37,557 bases of DNA from Paramacrobiotus richtersi (lineage: Eukaryota > Tardigrada > Eutardigrada > Parachela > Macrobiotidae), in assembly GCA_034698045.1 (NCBI GenBank), contig JAQGAU010000155.1, forward strand, positions 1 through 37,557. The letters are read 5' to 3'. The translations under genes were made by a program, and so were the position numbers. The notes below the pieces were generated by a model that worked only from the letters and a program-made list of their open reading frames with translations, ran no database searches and was not told where the DNA came from. Position 1 is the stretch's first letter; the number at the start of each line of letters is the position of its first letter. Below, in pieces: positions 18,509-28,247 of this stretch.

Positions 18509-21422
18509 GTACGAACTACGAACGCAGAATTTTTGTTATCCCTTTGTAGAGCTGATTGTTGTGTTTTACAGTTTGCACAAAATGCCAGATGTCACTGGAT
18601 GAACCTTGCTGGACTCATGCCACACGTTTCTCTGACAAGTATGTTGTGCCTTACGCTGTGGCCAGCCTGCCCGAGCAGCTTTATCTGAACGTGTCATCAG
18701 CCGAGGAGTCAGGTAATTTCAGACATTTCACCTAATTTAAATTATTTTGTATGGCTTTTTCAGTGTAGCTCAATTTACAATTAATATTTATTATATATTA
18801 AATTATTTATTATTACATTTAATTAATATTATTATTTTATTTAATTCATTATTATTTAATTAATTATTATTAATATTAATTATTGTAAATTATTGTATAA
18901 TATTCAATTTAATATTTATTATATTATTATCAAAACTCGAGGACCAAGTGGTGCAAATAATTTGTCTGAACGCTTTCTTAGTGGATTTAAGTAACTTAAT
19001 TAATAATTTCGATAAAATCGCGAAAATGCGTACTTCTAGGGAATCATTCGAGCAAATGAACTAGAGCAGCAAATGTACTGAACAATGTAATGCATTGATT
19101 CCAGTAAAAATTTAAAATGTATTACAATAAATTGCATAAATATATACTAGTAAATCCCGAAAAACTTTAATTAAGCATGTCGTACCTTAGTTAATTTGAC
19201 AGAACTAATTTAATTAATTATTTTTTTGGTGGTGGTTCCGTACATACTGGGATGTTTGATAGTTAATTTAGTTTGCGTAAAACATTTCGTGGCAGAAAGA
19301 TAAAGCGACGATATATTTCTGCAGATAAATCTGTTTTTGCCAAAGAATTCCTTCCTTCACACTCAGTTTTCGGCCCCTTGGTGGCGCCGTTTTCTGAAAA
19401 CGGGACAGGATTTCGTTACGTTATCCGCAGCGAACTGGACCGAAAACTTCGCTGTTTCCAGCTGGAATCTGATCTCTTATCCAACTGGATGAAATACGTC
19501 AGATTTGCGCGTGAGCCGTCTGAGCAGAATGTGGTTGTGTATTCCGTGGGTGCGCAAATCTTTTTCGTCACGACTGTGGATATTTTTCCTGGAGAAGAAC
19601 TTAAAGTGGGATATTCGGTGAAATATTATACCAAACTGATGCACATCAGCTCTACGGAGAGCAATCCCAGAGAACCAGATAGGAACGATCCAACAGTATC
19701 CGCGGGTAACTAAGCATACCGGAGTTCTGACATACTGCGAAGTTGACTGCGTTATAAGAGTACGTATGAAAATCTTAAGCTAGAACTTTTTAGATCCATT
19801 TACACGGGATGATTTGTCCCCACGAAACAGTGATTCCTCATTACTTGCTGTTCTGCATCTGCTGTGTATTTCTCCATTGAACACCGTTATTTGTTTTGCT
19901 AGTCTAAGTTTGTTGCTTTTAAGAAATCTGCAGCTGTAAACATATTGTATACGTTGCCACTGTTTGCGTTGCTGAATGGATGATGTGGGATCGTATTTCA
20001 TCACGATATTCTGCAGATATACCCTCATTGACCGACCAAAAAGCCCGTGAAGCATCTTCATCGGAGCCACATACCAAAACCTTTGTAGTTAACAACTGGC
20101 AGATTTCCTGTGTTATGCCCGTGCCAGATGTCTGCCAAGTTACAAGAGATTCGACGGAAGGACAAAAGTCTCCAGAATGCGGAAGAAAAAAGCGTCCACA
20201 TCCTTCTTTTCTTAAGGAAACAGAGCTTGTACAGTCGGTGGAGGAAGCGCAGTCTCTCCAGTCTGTGAAAAGGAAACGTCAGCGAGGAATGCCTGCTTCT
20301 ACGCGAGAATATACAGAAGCACTCCCTGGCGAAAAACGACGACCCTGTTTTTTCTGCGGCAGAATGATTATTAAAATGGGAATACATATTAAAACAGTGC
20401 ACCCGGAGCTTGCCTGTAGTGATTGCAACAAGGATTTTTCTACGGTCAAGGAGTTACTGAGTCATACAGCGGAGGTAAAAACAGACCCTGTATGGTATTA
20501 TTTTGCGATCATGTGCAGATAAATCCGTATCTCACTCGTGTGATAAACATACAGAAATTAGTGAGTATACTGGCATGTACATATTGTTCACCTTATAATG
20601 AGGCTTATATACCATGTTTTTCAATTTCATCCAATCATCGTGCCATTGGCTCAGTCTGCACAAGAAGAAGCCATTAATTTCATGAAACGGACGGGATTCG
20701 TGCAGCACAGATGTACCAAATGCTTGAGCGTGTTTTCCTCGAAACTACTGCTTGATTTGCACGACTATCACCACACCGGCACAACCGACTTCACACATGT
20801 CCCACCACAATGTCCAGGGTGTGAATTTATTGGAACAACCATTTCCGATCTCTTGCAGCACGTTTCCTCCCACGTACTCGGCAAACGACAGAAGAGTGCT
20901 TGCCTCTTGTGTGGTTATTCTACGCGCAGCATGTGGGGTCATCTCCGCATTGCACATTCCGTAGAAATGCAGATTATTACGGAGAAATGGAGATTCGAGT
21001 GTTTGGAATGTCAGGACAAGTATCTGAGAAAGTCGGCACTGCATCGACACATTGACGGAGTGCATAAAGGTTACCTGTGTCTGTGCTGTGGAGCGCGTGT
21101 TATTGGAAGGATTGCGTTTGATCAGCATGTTACGGATCACAAAGTGGATGGTTCCTTCCGGTGTCGGTTGTGTGGAAGATCGTGTGCAGAGTACCCAGAT
21201 TTGCACGAGCATTTTGGGCAAGAGCACCGGGAGGATGTTAGGGTGCAGTGTCATTTGTGTCGAATGGTCTTCCTGACGGCAAAGGGATTAGCCACCCACA
21301 TTAAGAAGCGTCATAATCTTGGTAAAGCAGCGTGTAAACTACCTTCTGGAAGTGAAGCACCTATCAGTTTACATAGTTCTTGTAAGGATAGTTATCAGTA
21401 TGGAGGGCTGAGATCCAGATAG
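18472..21422 (+). CDS. P1 (tail A): PR/SET + C2H2 zinc-finger protein
   Basis: Exons: 18472-18508, 18572-18712, 19325-19705, 20017-20474, 20655-21422. The sum is 1785 bp, 594 residues, in frame. There is no THAP domain; a 12-residue Cys-rich start peptide takes its place. PR/SET is followed directly by the adaptor exon and the tail A array, because the cassette present in P2 is reduced to a relic here. The expected acceptor of the last exon has lost its AG, and I use an in-frame AG 30 bases downstream. The role should resemble M2: nuclear DNA binding with a possible chromatin-modifying PR domain. Confidence 0.72.
18572..18712 (+). CDS. P1 exon 2: pre-SET zinc knuckle
   Basis: 47 codons, phase 1-1 (acceptor TTTTACAG, donor GTAATT). 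CTKCQMSLDEPCWTH gives C-x2-C...C-x2-H, followed by VVPYAVASLPEQLYL. It is the same module as M1/M2 exon 2. Confidence 0.82.
19325..19705 (+). CDS. P1 exon 3: PR/SET domain
   Basis: 127 codons, phase 1-1. Motifs: FGPLVAPFSENG, LSNWMKYVRFA, EQNVVVYSVG, QIFFVTTVDIFPGEEL and KVGYSVKYY. The donor is G/GTAACTAA, so intron retention would add only Gly-Asn before a stop. The preceding intron is 612 bp with an AT-rich core at about 18775-18930. Confidence 0.87.
19794..19936 (+). pseudogene. P1 relic of the acidic cassette present in P2
   Basis: After a TTTTTAG acceptor, about 20 codons match the start of the P2 cassette (ATCCATnTnCACnGGATGAT, then CGAAACAGTGATTC). Similarity then fails, the finger and donor are missing, and TAA comes at 19937. 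The sequence after it again matches the P2 intron (CAGCTGTAAAC), so a deletion took the 3' part of the exon and most of the next intron. Confidence 0.65.
20017..20474 (+). CDS. P1 exon 4: adaptor exon of tail A
   Basis: 458 bp, phase 1 in (TTCTGCAG) and phase 0 out (GAG/GTAAAA). It holds TKTFVVNNWQISC, a Ser/Lys/Arg-rich linker, and two finger-like units: RPCFFCGRMIIKMGIHIKTVH and LACSDCNKDFSTVKELLSH. Confidence 0.8.
20655..21422 (+). CDS. P1 exon 5: tail A terminal C2H2 array
   Basis: The homologous P2 exon begins after TTTCAG; here that site reads TTTTTCAA (the expected exon start would be 20625). The next AG, GGCTCAG at 20654, is in frame and gives SAQEEAINFMKRTGF. Fingers: HRCTKCLSVF, PQCPGCEFIG, SACLLCGYST, FECLECQDKY, YLCLCCGARV, FRCRLCGRSC and VQCHLCRMVF. 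The C-terminus differs from P2 after NLGKAA. Stop at 21422. Confidence 0.78.
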   Translation, partial: SAQEEAINFMKRTGFVQHRCTKCLSVFSSKLLLDLHDYHHTGTTDFTHVPPQCPGCEFIGTTISDLLQHVSSHVLGKRQKSACLLCGYSTRSMWGHLRIAHSVEMQIITEKWRFECLECQDKYLRKSALHRHIDGVHKGYLCLCCGARVIGRIAFDQHVTDHKVDGSFRCRLCGRSCAEYPDLHEHFGQEHREDVRVQCHLCRMVFLTAKGLATHIKKRHNLGKAACKLPSGSEAPISLHSSCKDSYQYGGLRSR

Positions 21423-21623
21423 ATACGTAGGGGTTATCCGCGCAGACACACACTGTAGAAGTATCGATAAATTCGTCCTCGAATAGAGCAACAATGTTTT
21501 TAAGATTGGCTTGTGTTAGAATCTTTTTTGCCTTACACTATGTCTTCCGCGCATCCACAGAGTTAGTGTAAATAGTAATTTTACAGTGTACGATTTCAGT
21601 AGTGGTATTTCCTCCGTTTATAG

Positions 21624-23460
21624 ACGAATGTCGACAAGATAACGAAGCCATGCAAGCGGACAATCGATTGCCTGCATCCGATATGTATACCGAGGATACG
21701 GGCACTTTGCCGGAGACTGATCAGTTCATTCTGAGCTGCGCCCCGTTGGTACCTGTTTCTCTGGATGAACCAGGAACTGACGCCGATGTGTCCCTGAACG
21801 AAAGCGCAATGGACGAGGAAGAAGCTGGAAACGCTGGGAGTTCTTTGCCGGCTACCGCGAGTAAACCAAAGCGAAAACATAAGCCAAAGCACGCGAAAAC
21901 ATCGTACAAACGGAAATGTATGCTGTGCGATGGCAAGTTCTATGATCGGGAGCAGCATATGCAGGACGCTCATCCGGACTGTCAAGACCCGAATCCTTTT
22001 GCATGTACGCACTGTTCGCAAAAGTTCAGCAGCGAAGCTTCCCTGCGGCATCATGCTAGACATCAGGTGCGATTCTGTGTGAATATATGATCCATTTTTG
22101 TGGTATAATAAACGTTTAATCAGTTTCTGGATGGAAAGAAAGACAATTTGAGTTCGAAGCCTTAATTGCTGTTTTTGTAGGCTCATCCCTTACCGACCAA
22201 GGCGATCCCAGCGGCCGCACTTGAAGAAGCCATTGAGCACATCAAGACCACAGGGACATTTTCCTACTATTGCTGGAAATGTCGGGTACATTATCCGACC
22301 AAAACTCTGCTGCTCCTGCACGAATTCATGCATGTAACGGATGGTATGGAAGAGCAGTGACTGCCCAGAATGCGGATACACTGCACTGAGTTTCAAGGAA
22401 CTCGTCAGCCACATACCTCAACACTCTGCCAAGCCTAGCGATCGGAAGCGGTGCTTGCTGTGTGGAGATACCTTTACCTCACTGAAGACGCATGTTCGGC
22501 ATGGACATTCCGATGTGATGAAGCGCATAGGTAAGAGTAGCGCATTCAATTGCAGACTTGAAAGCAATATTAAAAAAATTAAAAGCTAAACGGATGACTA
22601 GATTTTAGTGCAAGAACAAAAGATTTTCATTCCTGTAAAGTACATTCTGCTGACCTTGCTTGAAATCGGAAGTGGTAGAATCGGTAGCCAAATTAAATTT
22701 ACTGTGACCTTAAAAGCCATGTTCTTAGAAACCCGAGCAATTGTTTGCTTTTATGCTGACAGGAGTGGACTGGGGCTATGAATGCAAGGATTGTGGTCAG
22801 AAATACAAGCGGAAGGGCGATCTGGAAATTCACCTGAAATCATCACACAACGGTTTTCAGTGCTGGTATTGCGCCAGAATTTTGTATAAATCAAAAGAGT
22901 TTGGTGTCCACGTGCAGGAGCACAAGGTCAACGATGCATATCCCTGCCCTTCCTGTGAGAAAACCTTCCCATCGTATCCGCGTCTGAATAATCACTACCG
23001 TGCCAATCACGACATGACCAACCCGAGGTCTTGTGCAATCTGTCAGACTGTCTGCATCAGTAGTGCAGAGTTAACCCGGCATCTGTTCAGTGTCCATCCT
23101 TCCGACGAAAATGTGAAAGCCATGAAAAAGTCAAAGACTGATTGCAAGAAAGGAAAGGGACCCGATGGACGGTATCACTGTGACGAATGCGGAGCAGTAT
23201 TGGCGTCATATGCCAGTTTGTATAGGCATAAAAGGTGGACTCATACTGGGGATTATAAAGAAAAGTTTTACCGAAAGAAGGCCGAAGAGAAGGAAAAGGG
23301 AGTCGAATCTCGTTGGAGGACGTATGTCAAGCCGAAGCATCGACTGAAACTGGATGAGTTTGCGTATCAGTGTACGGAATGCCAGATGGGATTTGTATAC
23401 AAAGGTCATCTGATCAGGCATAACGAGACTTGCCACAAGGAGAAAGCTACAACGATGTGA
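21624..23460 (+). pseudogene. P1 tail B: adaptor and finger array broken by an 8-bp deletion
   Basis: Exons 21624-22066, 22181-22530 and 22763-23460 match P2 tail B. The first enters in phase 1 (TTTATAG), so it could follow the SET exon. It ends with fingers RKCMLCDGKF and FACTHCSQKF. The middle exon is 350 bp against 358 in P2: eight bases are missing at 22357/22358, which puts TGA right after MEEQ. The last exon is open and complete, with about seven fingers ending ECQMGFVYKGHLIRHNETCH. Either tail B of P1 is dead, or only a short form ending at the TGA is made. Confidence 0.7.
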
Positions 23461-24670
23461 CAGTTTCGACCATATCTAAAAGTTTTCCTAGATATGCCTT
23501 CACTCGATTAGAGAAATCCGCACCATTTTGTAATCATAGTTCACAAGAAAGGATCTCACTGCAAACCCGTTGCAGTGTGTTTGTTGTTAGTTTTTGCTGC
23601 TTTTTATTGTTATGTTAGGCTCCTTTTTAATGTTTTTGGATTTCGTTTACTAAATCTGTACCGAACACAACACCTTTTATACCGAACACTACGTTCAGAC
23701 GATAAAAACTGAAAGCTCCTGACAGAAGCGATGGATGCAGAATCAGGTCATACAAACAACGTTCTGACGAGGAAAAGAAAAATTGTTATTCGTTTACAGT
23801 ACACTGGAAGTCGGCTTTTTGCAGCCGCTTCGAGAAGCATACTCGTTAGGATTTAATACACGCGGCGTATTCTAATACCTTTTGTATTTGCGAAATAATT
23901 TTTCGACGTACTGGTGCCGTTTTATGCCACAATTGTGACAATATTACATACTCATCTTTTTATCTCTTAATAATGTTTTTGTAACTCAGAAACCAAGATC
24001 TGACGGAATAGGTTACGCACGCCAGGGGATAAAAATTTCAAGTCTTAGGATATGTGTCCAGGAAAGACCAAGTCGTCATAAATGTCATCGGCAATAGTCG
24101 GTACTTTCACTACTTTGAAAAAACTGTTCCAGATGTGCTGTGCGCGGAAACAGATGTTCCTCACTCTATACATGTGGGAAGCAAAATGCAACAAGTGTTT
24201 CTTTGTAAGACAATTTTGTACGTCACAGAAGTCACAACTCACAAGTGACGGAACTATAGTTCTGCCACAGAACGAATGCCTAATAATCAGCTCTAGTATC
24301 AATTAACCTGAAGAGTGGAAGAAGCTCGAAGAAGCAATTAAAGCATGCAAAATTTGAAGCTGAAAATTAACGATTAATAAGTAAAAAACCATCGTTTTGG
24401 TAGTACCGTTTTGGCTTTTTGTGAAAATGCCATCCGTGAGCGGGTGAGCGATGCAGCTACTGTACGCGATTCTGCTACTTTGTTTTCACAGCTGGTTCCA
24501 GGTTGTTTGTTCACTTTGTTGCCAGCGCTTTGCTTTGCTGCCGTTCATGCTTTTGCGGAATGTTTTCCCTTGGGCCTTTGGCCCTTGCAGTGAAGAACTG
24601 GCTAAAAGGACTGCGATAATCCCTTGATAGCTCTTCTCGGCTGCCTCGACAGTATTTGCACCAACGGATT
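23461..24670. other. Intergenic region between P1 and P2
   Basis: The 5' part is the P1 3' flank. About 23975-24080 resembles 17560-17690 upstream of P1 (shared AGATCT, GGGATAA, GTGTCCA, AAAGACCAA), and about 24535-24655 resembles 18270-18450 (GGAATGTTTTCCCT, CCTCGACAG). It should contain the P2 promoter and 5' UTR. No gene is supported. Confidence 0.45.
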
Positions 24671-24707
24671 ATGGAGCCAAATTGTTGCGAACCATTGCCA
24701 CACATCT
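24671..24707 (+). CDS. P2 exon 1: short Cys-rich start exon
   Basis: It encodes MEPNCCEPLPHI and ends at ATCT/GTACG in phase 1. The following intron is only 62 bp. It is conserved with P1. It takes the place of the THAP exon of M1/M2, so the head of the gene has been exchanged. Confidence 0.55.
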
Positions 24708-27700
24708 GTACGAAGGCTTTTTCGCGTTACGTATACCCCTACGTAGGGCTGATTGTTGTGTGTTTGCAGTTTGCGAAAAATGCCAGGTGTCACTGGAGGA
24801 ACCTTGCTGGACTCATGCCACACATTTCTCTGACAAGCATGTTGTGCCCTACGCTGTGGCCAGCCTCCCTGAGCAGCTTTATCTGGACGTATCAGGCGAC
24901 GAGCCAGGTAACTTCCATAATTTTTATATGGTTTTTTATATACTTATCTCCTCGTTGAAAATAGTGCGACGGTATATTTCTTTCAGATAAAACTGTATGC
25001 GCCAAAGAATTCCTTCCCTCGCATTCAGTTTTTGGCCCCTTGGTGGCGCCGTTATCGGAGAGCGGGGCACACTTGCGCTACGTTATCCGCAGCGAATTAG
25101 ACCAAAAACTTCGCTGTTTCCAGCTGGACTCGGATCTGTCGTCCAACTGGATGAAATACGTCAGATTTGCTCATGAGCCGTTTGAGCAGAATGCGGCTGT
25201 GTATTCCGTGGGTGCGCAAATCTTTTTCGTCACAACTGTGGATATTTTTCCTGGGGAAGAGCTGAAAGTGGGATACTCGGTGAAATATTATACCAAGTTG
25301 ATGCATATCAGCTCTACGGATAATAATCCCACAGAAAATAGCGATCTGACTGGATCCGCAGGTAACTAAACAAACTGGAGATCTGACGTAAAAACAGCTT
25401 GAGCAAACCGAGAAGAATGTCGAGCAGCGCGTAAGCTTCTTTTTTCACGTATTTTCACGTATTGTATTGTATGTATTGTATGTACTAGAAATGTGTTTCG
25501 AACGATTTTTCAAAAAACATTTTCAAAAAAGACACGTTAGTAAGGTACATAATTTGTACTTGCTAATACGTAATTAAATGTTAGAGTGTCGCTTTTTAGA
25601 TCCATCTGCACCGGATGATCCTTCTTCACGAAACAGTGATTCGGCAGTACTCGCTCTTGATGACAGGTCGTTGTCGGGATCGAATGACGATTCATTTGCA
25701 GATCACGAATTTGAGAGCCATTCTGATCATTCATCACAATCCGGAACACTCCAGATGGGACTAGTGACCGAAATAGAAACTGCTGATATTCACCCCGGTA
25801 ATGATCAGTTAGATGTCTCCTCAACATGGACGAAACAAAGACTGCGAAATCGAGATGAGATTCGACAATCCGCATGCCCATTCCCAGCGGATATCAAGAA
25901 ACCAAAGAAGCCGAAGGAAATTCGCAAACGTCAGCGTTGCCGGTTGTGCCGAGGGAAGTACCGGTTCGTCAATATCGAGAAACATCTCAACGAACGACAC
26001 CCAGAATATGTGAAAAAGATTGTCAAGAAAAAGAACGCTAGTGCCAGTTTGACACAAAAATCCACTGCTACATGTGTGGAGATTGGAAAAGACAGTGCTC
26101 AGACAGTGACTAAATATATTCCAAGTGATTCTTTTTCCTTGATCGGAAATGCTAATTTCCAAGCGCAACCCATATTTACTCTTGTACCGACTGAATCACA
26201 CCGGAACAGGAAGATAACTCCGGATGAGCCAGATGTGCAATTAACACCAGGTACCGAATGGCTTTTTGCGTTCGATTTATTATGAATAATTTGCTCTCGG
26301 ATTCATATACATTTCCTACTGAAAATATCTCTGCTTGCCCTTTACTTTTCTGTTTAGTGTTTGGGCATAGTAAATATGTTTCTGCATTTCGTTTGCTAAC
26401 TTACGTCTATTGTGTGATTCTCTTTCGAACATCATCGTTGATTGTTCTTGTCTGTTTTTGTTTGTTACCTTGTGCAGCTGTAAACTGTGTTCGTATTGTT
26501 AAACTAATGATGTCGGAGCGTGATATTCACGATTTTCTGCAGATGATCCTGTACTCTCATCGACCGACCGGGGTGCCCGTGGACCATCTTCACCGGAACC
26601 ATATACCAAAACCTTTGTGGTGAACAACTGGCAGATTTCCTGTTTTACACCAGTGCCAGACCTCTGCGAAATTGCCTGTCCAAATTCGGCTGAGGGACAG
26701 AAATCTCCCGAATGTAGAGGCAAAAAACGACGAAGGCGTCCACGTTCGGCAGATTATACAGAAAATCTCCCGGCTCAGGAAATGCAGTTTGCGCAATCGG
26801 TGGAGAAAACGCAGTCTCCGCTTTCTATGGAAAGGAAAGAAGAAACGCCTGCTTCTTTGGCAGCGTATACTGAAGCACTTTCGGGCGGGAAACCACAGCC
26901 TTGTTTCCTCTGCAGCAAAATGATCATTCATATGGACGAGCATATTAAAAGAATGCACGTGGAACTTGCTTGCAGTGAATGCAACAGGGATTTCTCCACG
27001 GCGAAGGATTTACTGGTCCATATAACAGAGGTAAAAACCGATCGCGTGTACAAATTTTCCACGTATTCCCTACTGCTTAGAATAAAAAGGTTAAGAAGAG
27101 CCAACTTTCTCGATAAGATGAACGTCTCGGGTGGCTAACTGATTTAAAAAAGTGAAAAGGTCACAGTTCTGGCACTTTCCTGGTAGCAGCCAGTGTATCT
27201 TCGGTCTACAATTATGTTTTGGCATTTTATCCATCGATTTGTTTCAGTTTCATCCAGTTATCGTGCCACTGGTTCAGGCTCAGCCGCAGGCTCAGTCTGC
27301 CCAGGAAGAAGCCATAAACTTCATGATGCGGACGGGATTCGTCCATTACAGATGCTCGAAATGCCGGCGCGCCTATCCTTCGAAAGCTCTGCTTGATTTG
27401 CACACCGGCACAACCGACGTTACACGTGTCCCGCCACAATGTCCAGAGTGTGAATTTATCGGAACGACATTCCCCGATCTTATCCAGCACGTTTCGTGCC
27501 ACGCACTCGGCAAACGACAGAGGAGTGCTTGCCTCTTGTGTGATTACCGTACGCGCAGCCTGAAGCGTCACCTACGTATTGCACATCCCGCAGAAATGCA
27601 GATTATCACGGAGAAATGGCGATTCGAGTGTTTGGAATGTCAGGAGAAGTTTCTGAAGAAGTCATTCCTGTATCGGCACACTGACGAAGTGCACAAAGGT

Positions 27701-28012
27701 GACTTGTGTCTATGCTGTGGAGCGCGTGTGTTGGGAGCGGCTGCGTTTAATGAACATGTTAAGGAGCACATAGTGGATGGTGCCTTCCTGTGTAGGTTGT
27801 GTGGACGGTCGTGTGCAGAGTACCGAGAGCTGCACAAGCATTTCGGGGGAGAGCACCGGGAGGATGTTCGGGTGCAGTGTCGTTTGTGTCAGACGGTCTG
27901 CAGGACGGCGAAGAGTTTAGCCGTCCACATGAAGAAGCGACATAATCTTGGTAAAGCAGCGTCTAAACAAGATTCTGGACAATCATATCAAGGCGCATAT
28001 CAATTTACGTAG
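24671..28012 (+). CDS. P2 (tail A): PR/SET + C2H2 zinc-finger protein, intact
   Basis: Exons: 24671-24707, 24770-24907, 24987-25361, 25600-26250, 26543-27030, 27248-28012. The sum is 2454 bp, 817 residues, all phases agreeing. Order: Cys-rich start peptide, pre-SET knuckle, PR/SET (about 60-183), acidic cassette with one finger, adaptor with two fingers, terminal array. P2 is the better preserved member of the P1/P2 pair. Tail B (28248-29984) could replace the last two exons by splicing from the SET exon or the cassette. Confidence 0.8.
24770..24907 (+). CDS. P2 exon 2: pre-SET zinc knuckle
   Basis: 46 codons, phase 1-1 (acceptor TGTTTGCAG, donor GTAACT). CEKCQVSLEEPCWTH forms the C-x2-C...C-x2-H knuckle; LPEQLYLDV follows, as in P1. 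Confidence 0.83.
24987..25361 (+). CDS. P2 exon 3: PR/SET domain
   Basis: 125 codons, phase 1-1. Motifs: FGPLVAPLSESG, SSNWMKYVRFA, EQNAAVYSVG, QIFFVTTVDIFPGEEL, KVGYSVKYY. Acceptor TTTCAG, donor G/GTAACTAA as in P1. The preceding intron is 79 bp against 612 in P1. Confidence 0.88.
25439..25486. repeat. Short tandem-like repeat in a P2 intron
   Basis: Overlapping short direct repeats (TTTTCACGTAT twice, then TGTATTGTATG variants) between the SET exon and the acidic cassette. Probably replication slippage; no function proposed. Confidence 0.6.
25600..26250 (+). CDS. P2 exon 4: acidic cassette with one finger
   Basis: 651 bp, phase 1-1 (acceptor TTTTTAG, donor CCAG/GTACCG). It is rich in Asp and Ser at the N-terminus, then has a basic region and a finger RCRLCRGKYRFVNIEKH. 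As a symmetric exon it can be included or skipped without changing frame. Only a relic remains in P1. Confidence 0.75.
26543..27030 (+). CDS. P2 exon 5: adaptor exon of tail A
   Basis: 488 bp, phase 1 to 0 (TTCTGCAG to GAG/GTAAAA). TKTFVVNNWQISC is shared with P1; basic run RGKKRRRRPR; finger units QPCFLCSKMIIHMDEHIKRMH and LACSECNRDFSTAKDLLVH. Confidence 0.8.
27248..28012 (+). CDS. P2 exon 6: tail A terminal C2H2 array
   Basis: 765 bp with stop; acceptor GTTTCAG. Leader FHPVIVPLVQ with a QAQPQAQSAQ run, then EEAINFMMRTGF and seven fingers (YRCSKC, PQCPEC, SACLLC, FECLEC, LCLCCGARV, FLCRLC, VQCRLC). It is close to the P1 array. Confidence 0.85.
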   Translation, partial: FHPVIVPLVQAQPQAQSAQEEAINFMMRTGFVHYRCSKCRRAYPSKALLDLHTGTTDVTRVPPQCPECEFIGTTFPDLIQHVSCHALGKRQRSACLLCDYRTRSLKRHLRIAHPAEMQIITEKWRFECLECQEKFLKKSFLYRHTDEVHKGDLCLCCGARVLGAAAFNEHVKEHIVDGAFLCRLCGRSCAEYRELHKHFGGEHREDVRVQCRLCQTVCRTAKSLAVHMKKRHNLGKAASKQDSGQSYQGAYQFT

Positions 28013-28247
28013 CGTAGTATGTAATCCAGGAAGATGCGAATGGTAACTCGTGTAGGTACAACAGTAGAAGTATCGATAAATTCGTCTTCAAGTGGAGCAA
28101 GAATGATTTAAGGAGAATGTTTAGCAATATTGGCGTGTGCCTGAACTTTCATTGTCTTACCTTAAGTGTTCCGCACGGGCATTAAGTTAGTCTAAATATG
28201 AACTAAACGGTGCACAATTGTACGAATTTGGTTCCTCCGTTTTGCAG

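Noticed and set aside
18775..18930. AT-rich stretch in a P1 intron as a replication origin or satellite
   Set aside because: Only loose TTAATTATTA-like repetition; no regular unit and no evidence for such a role.
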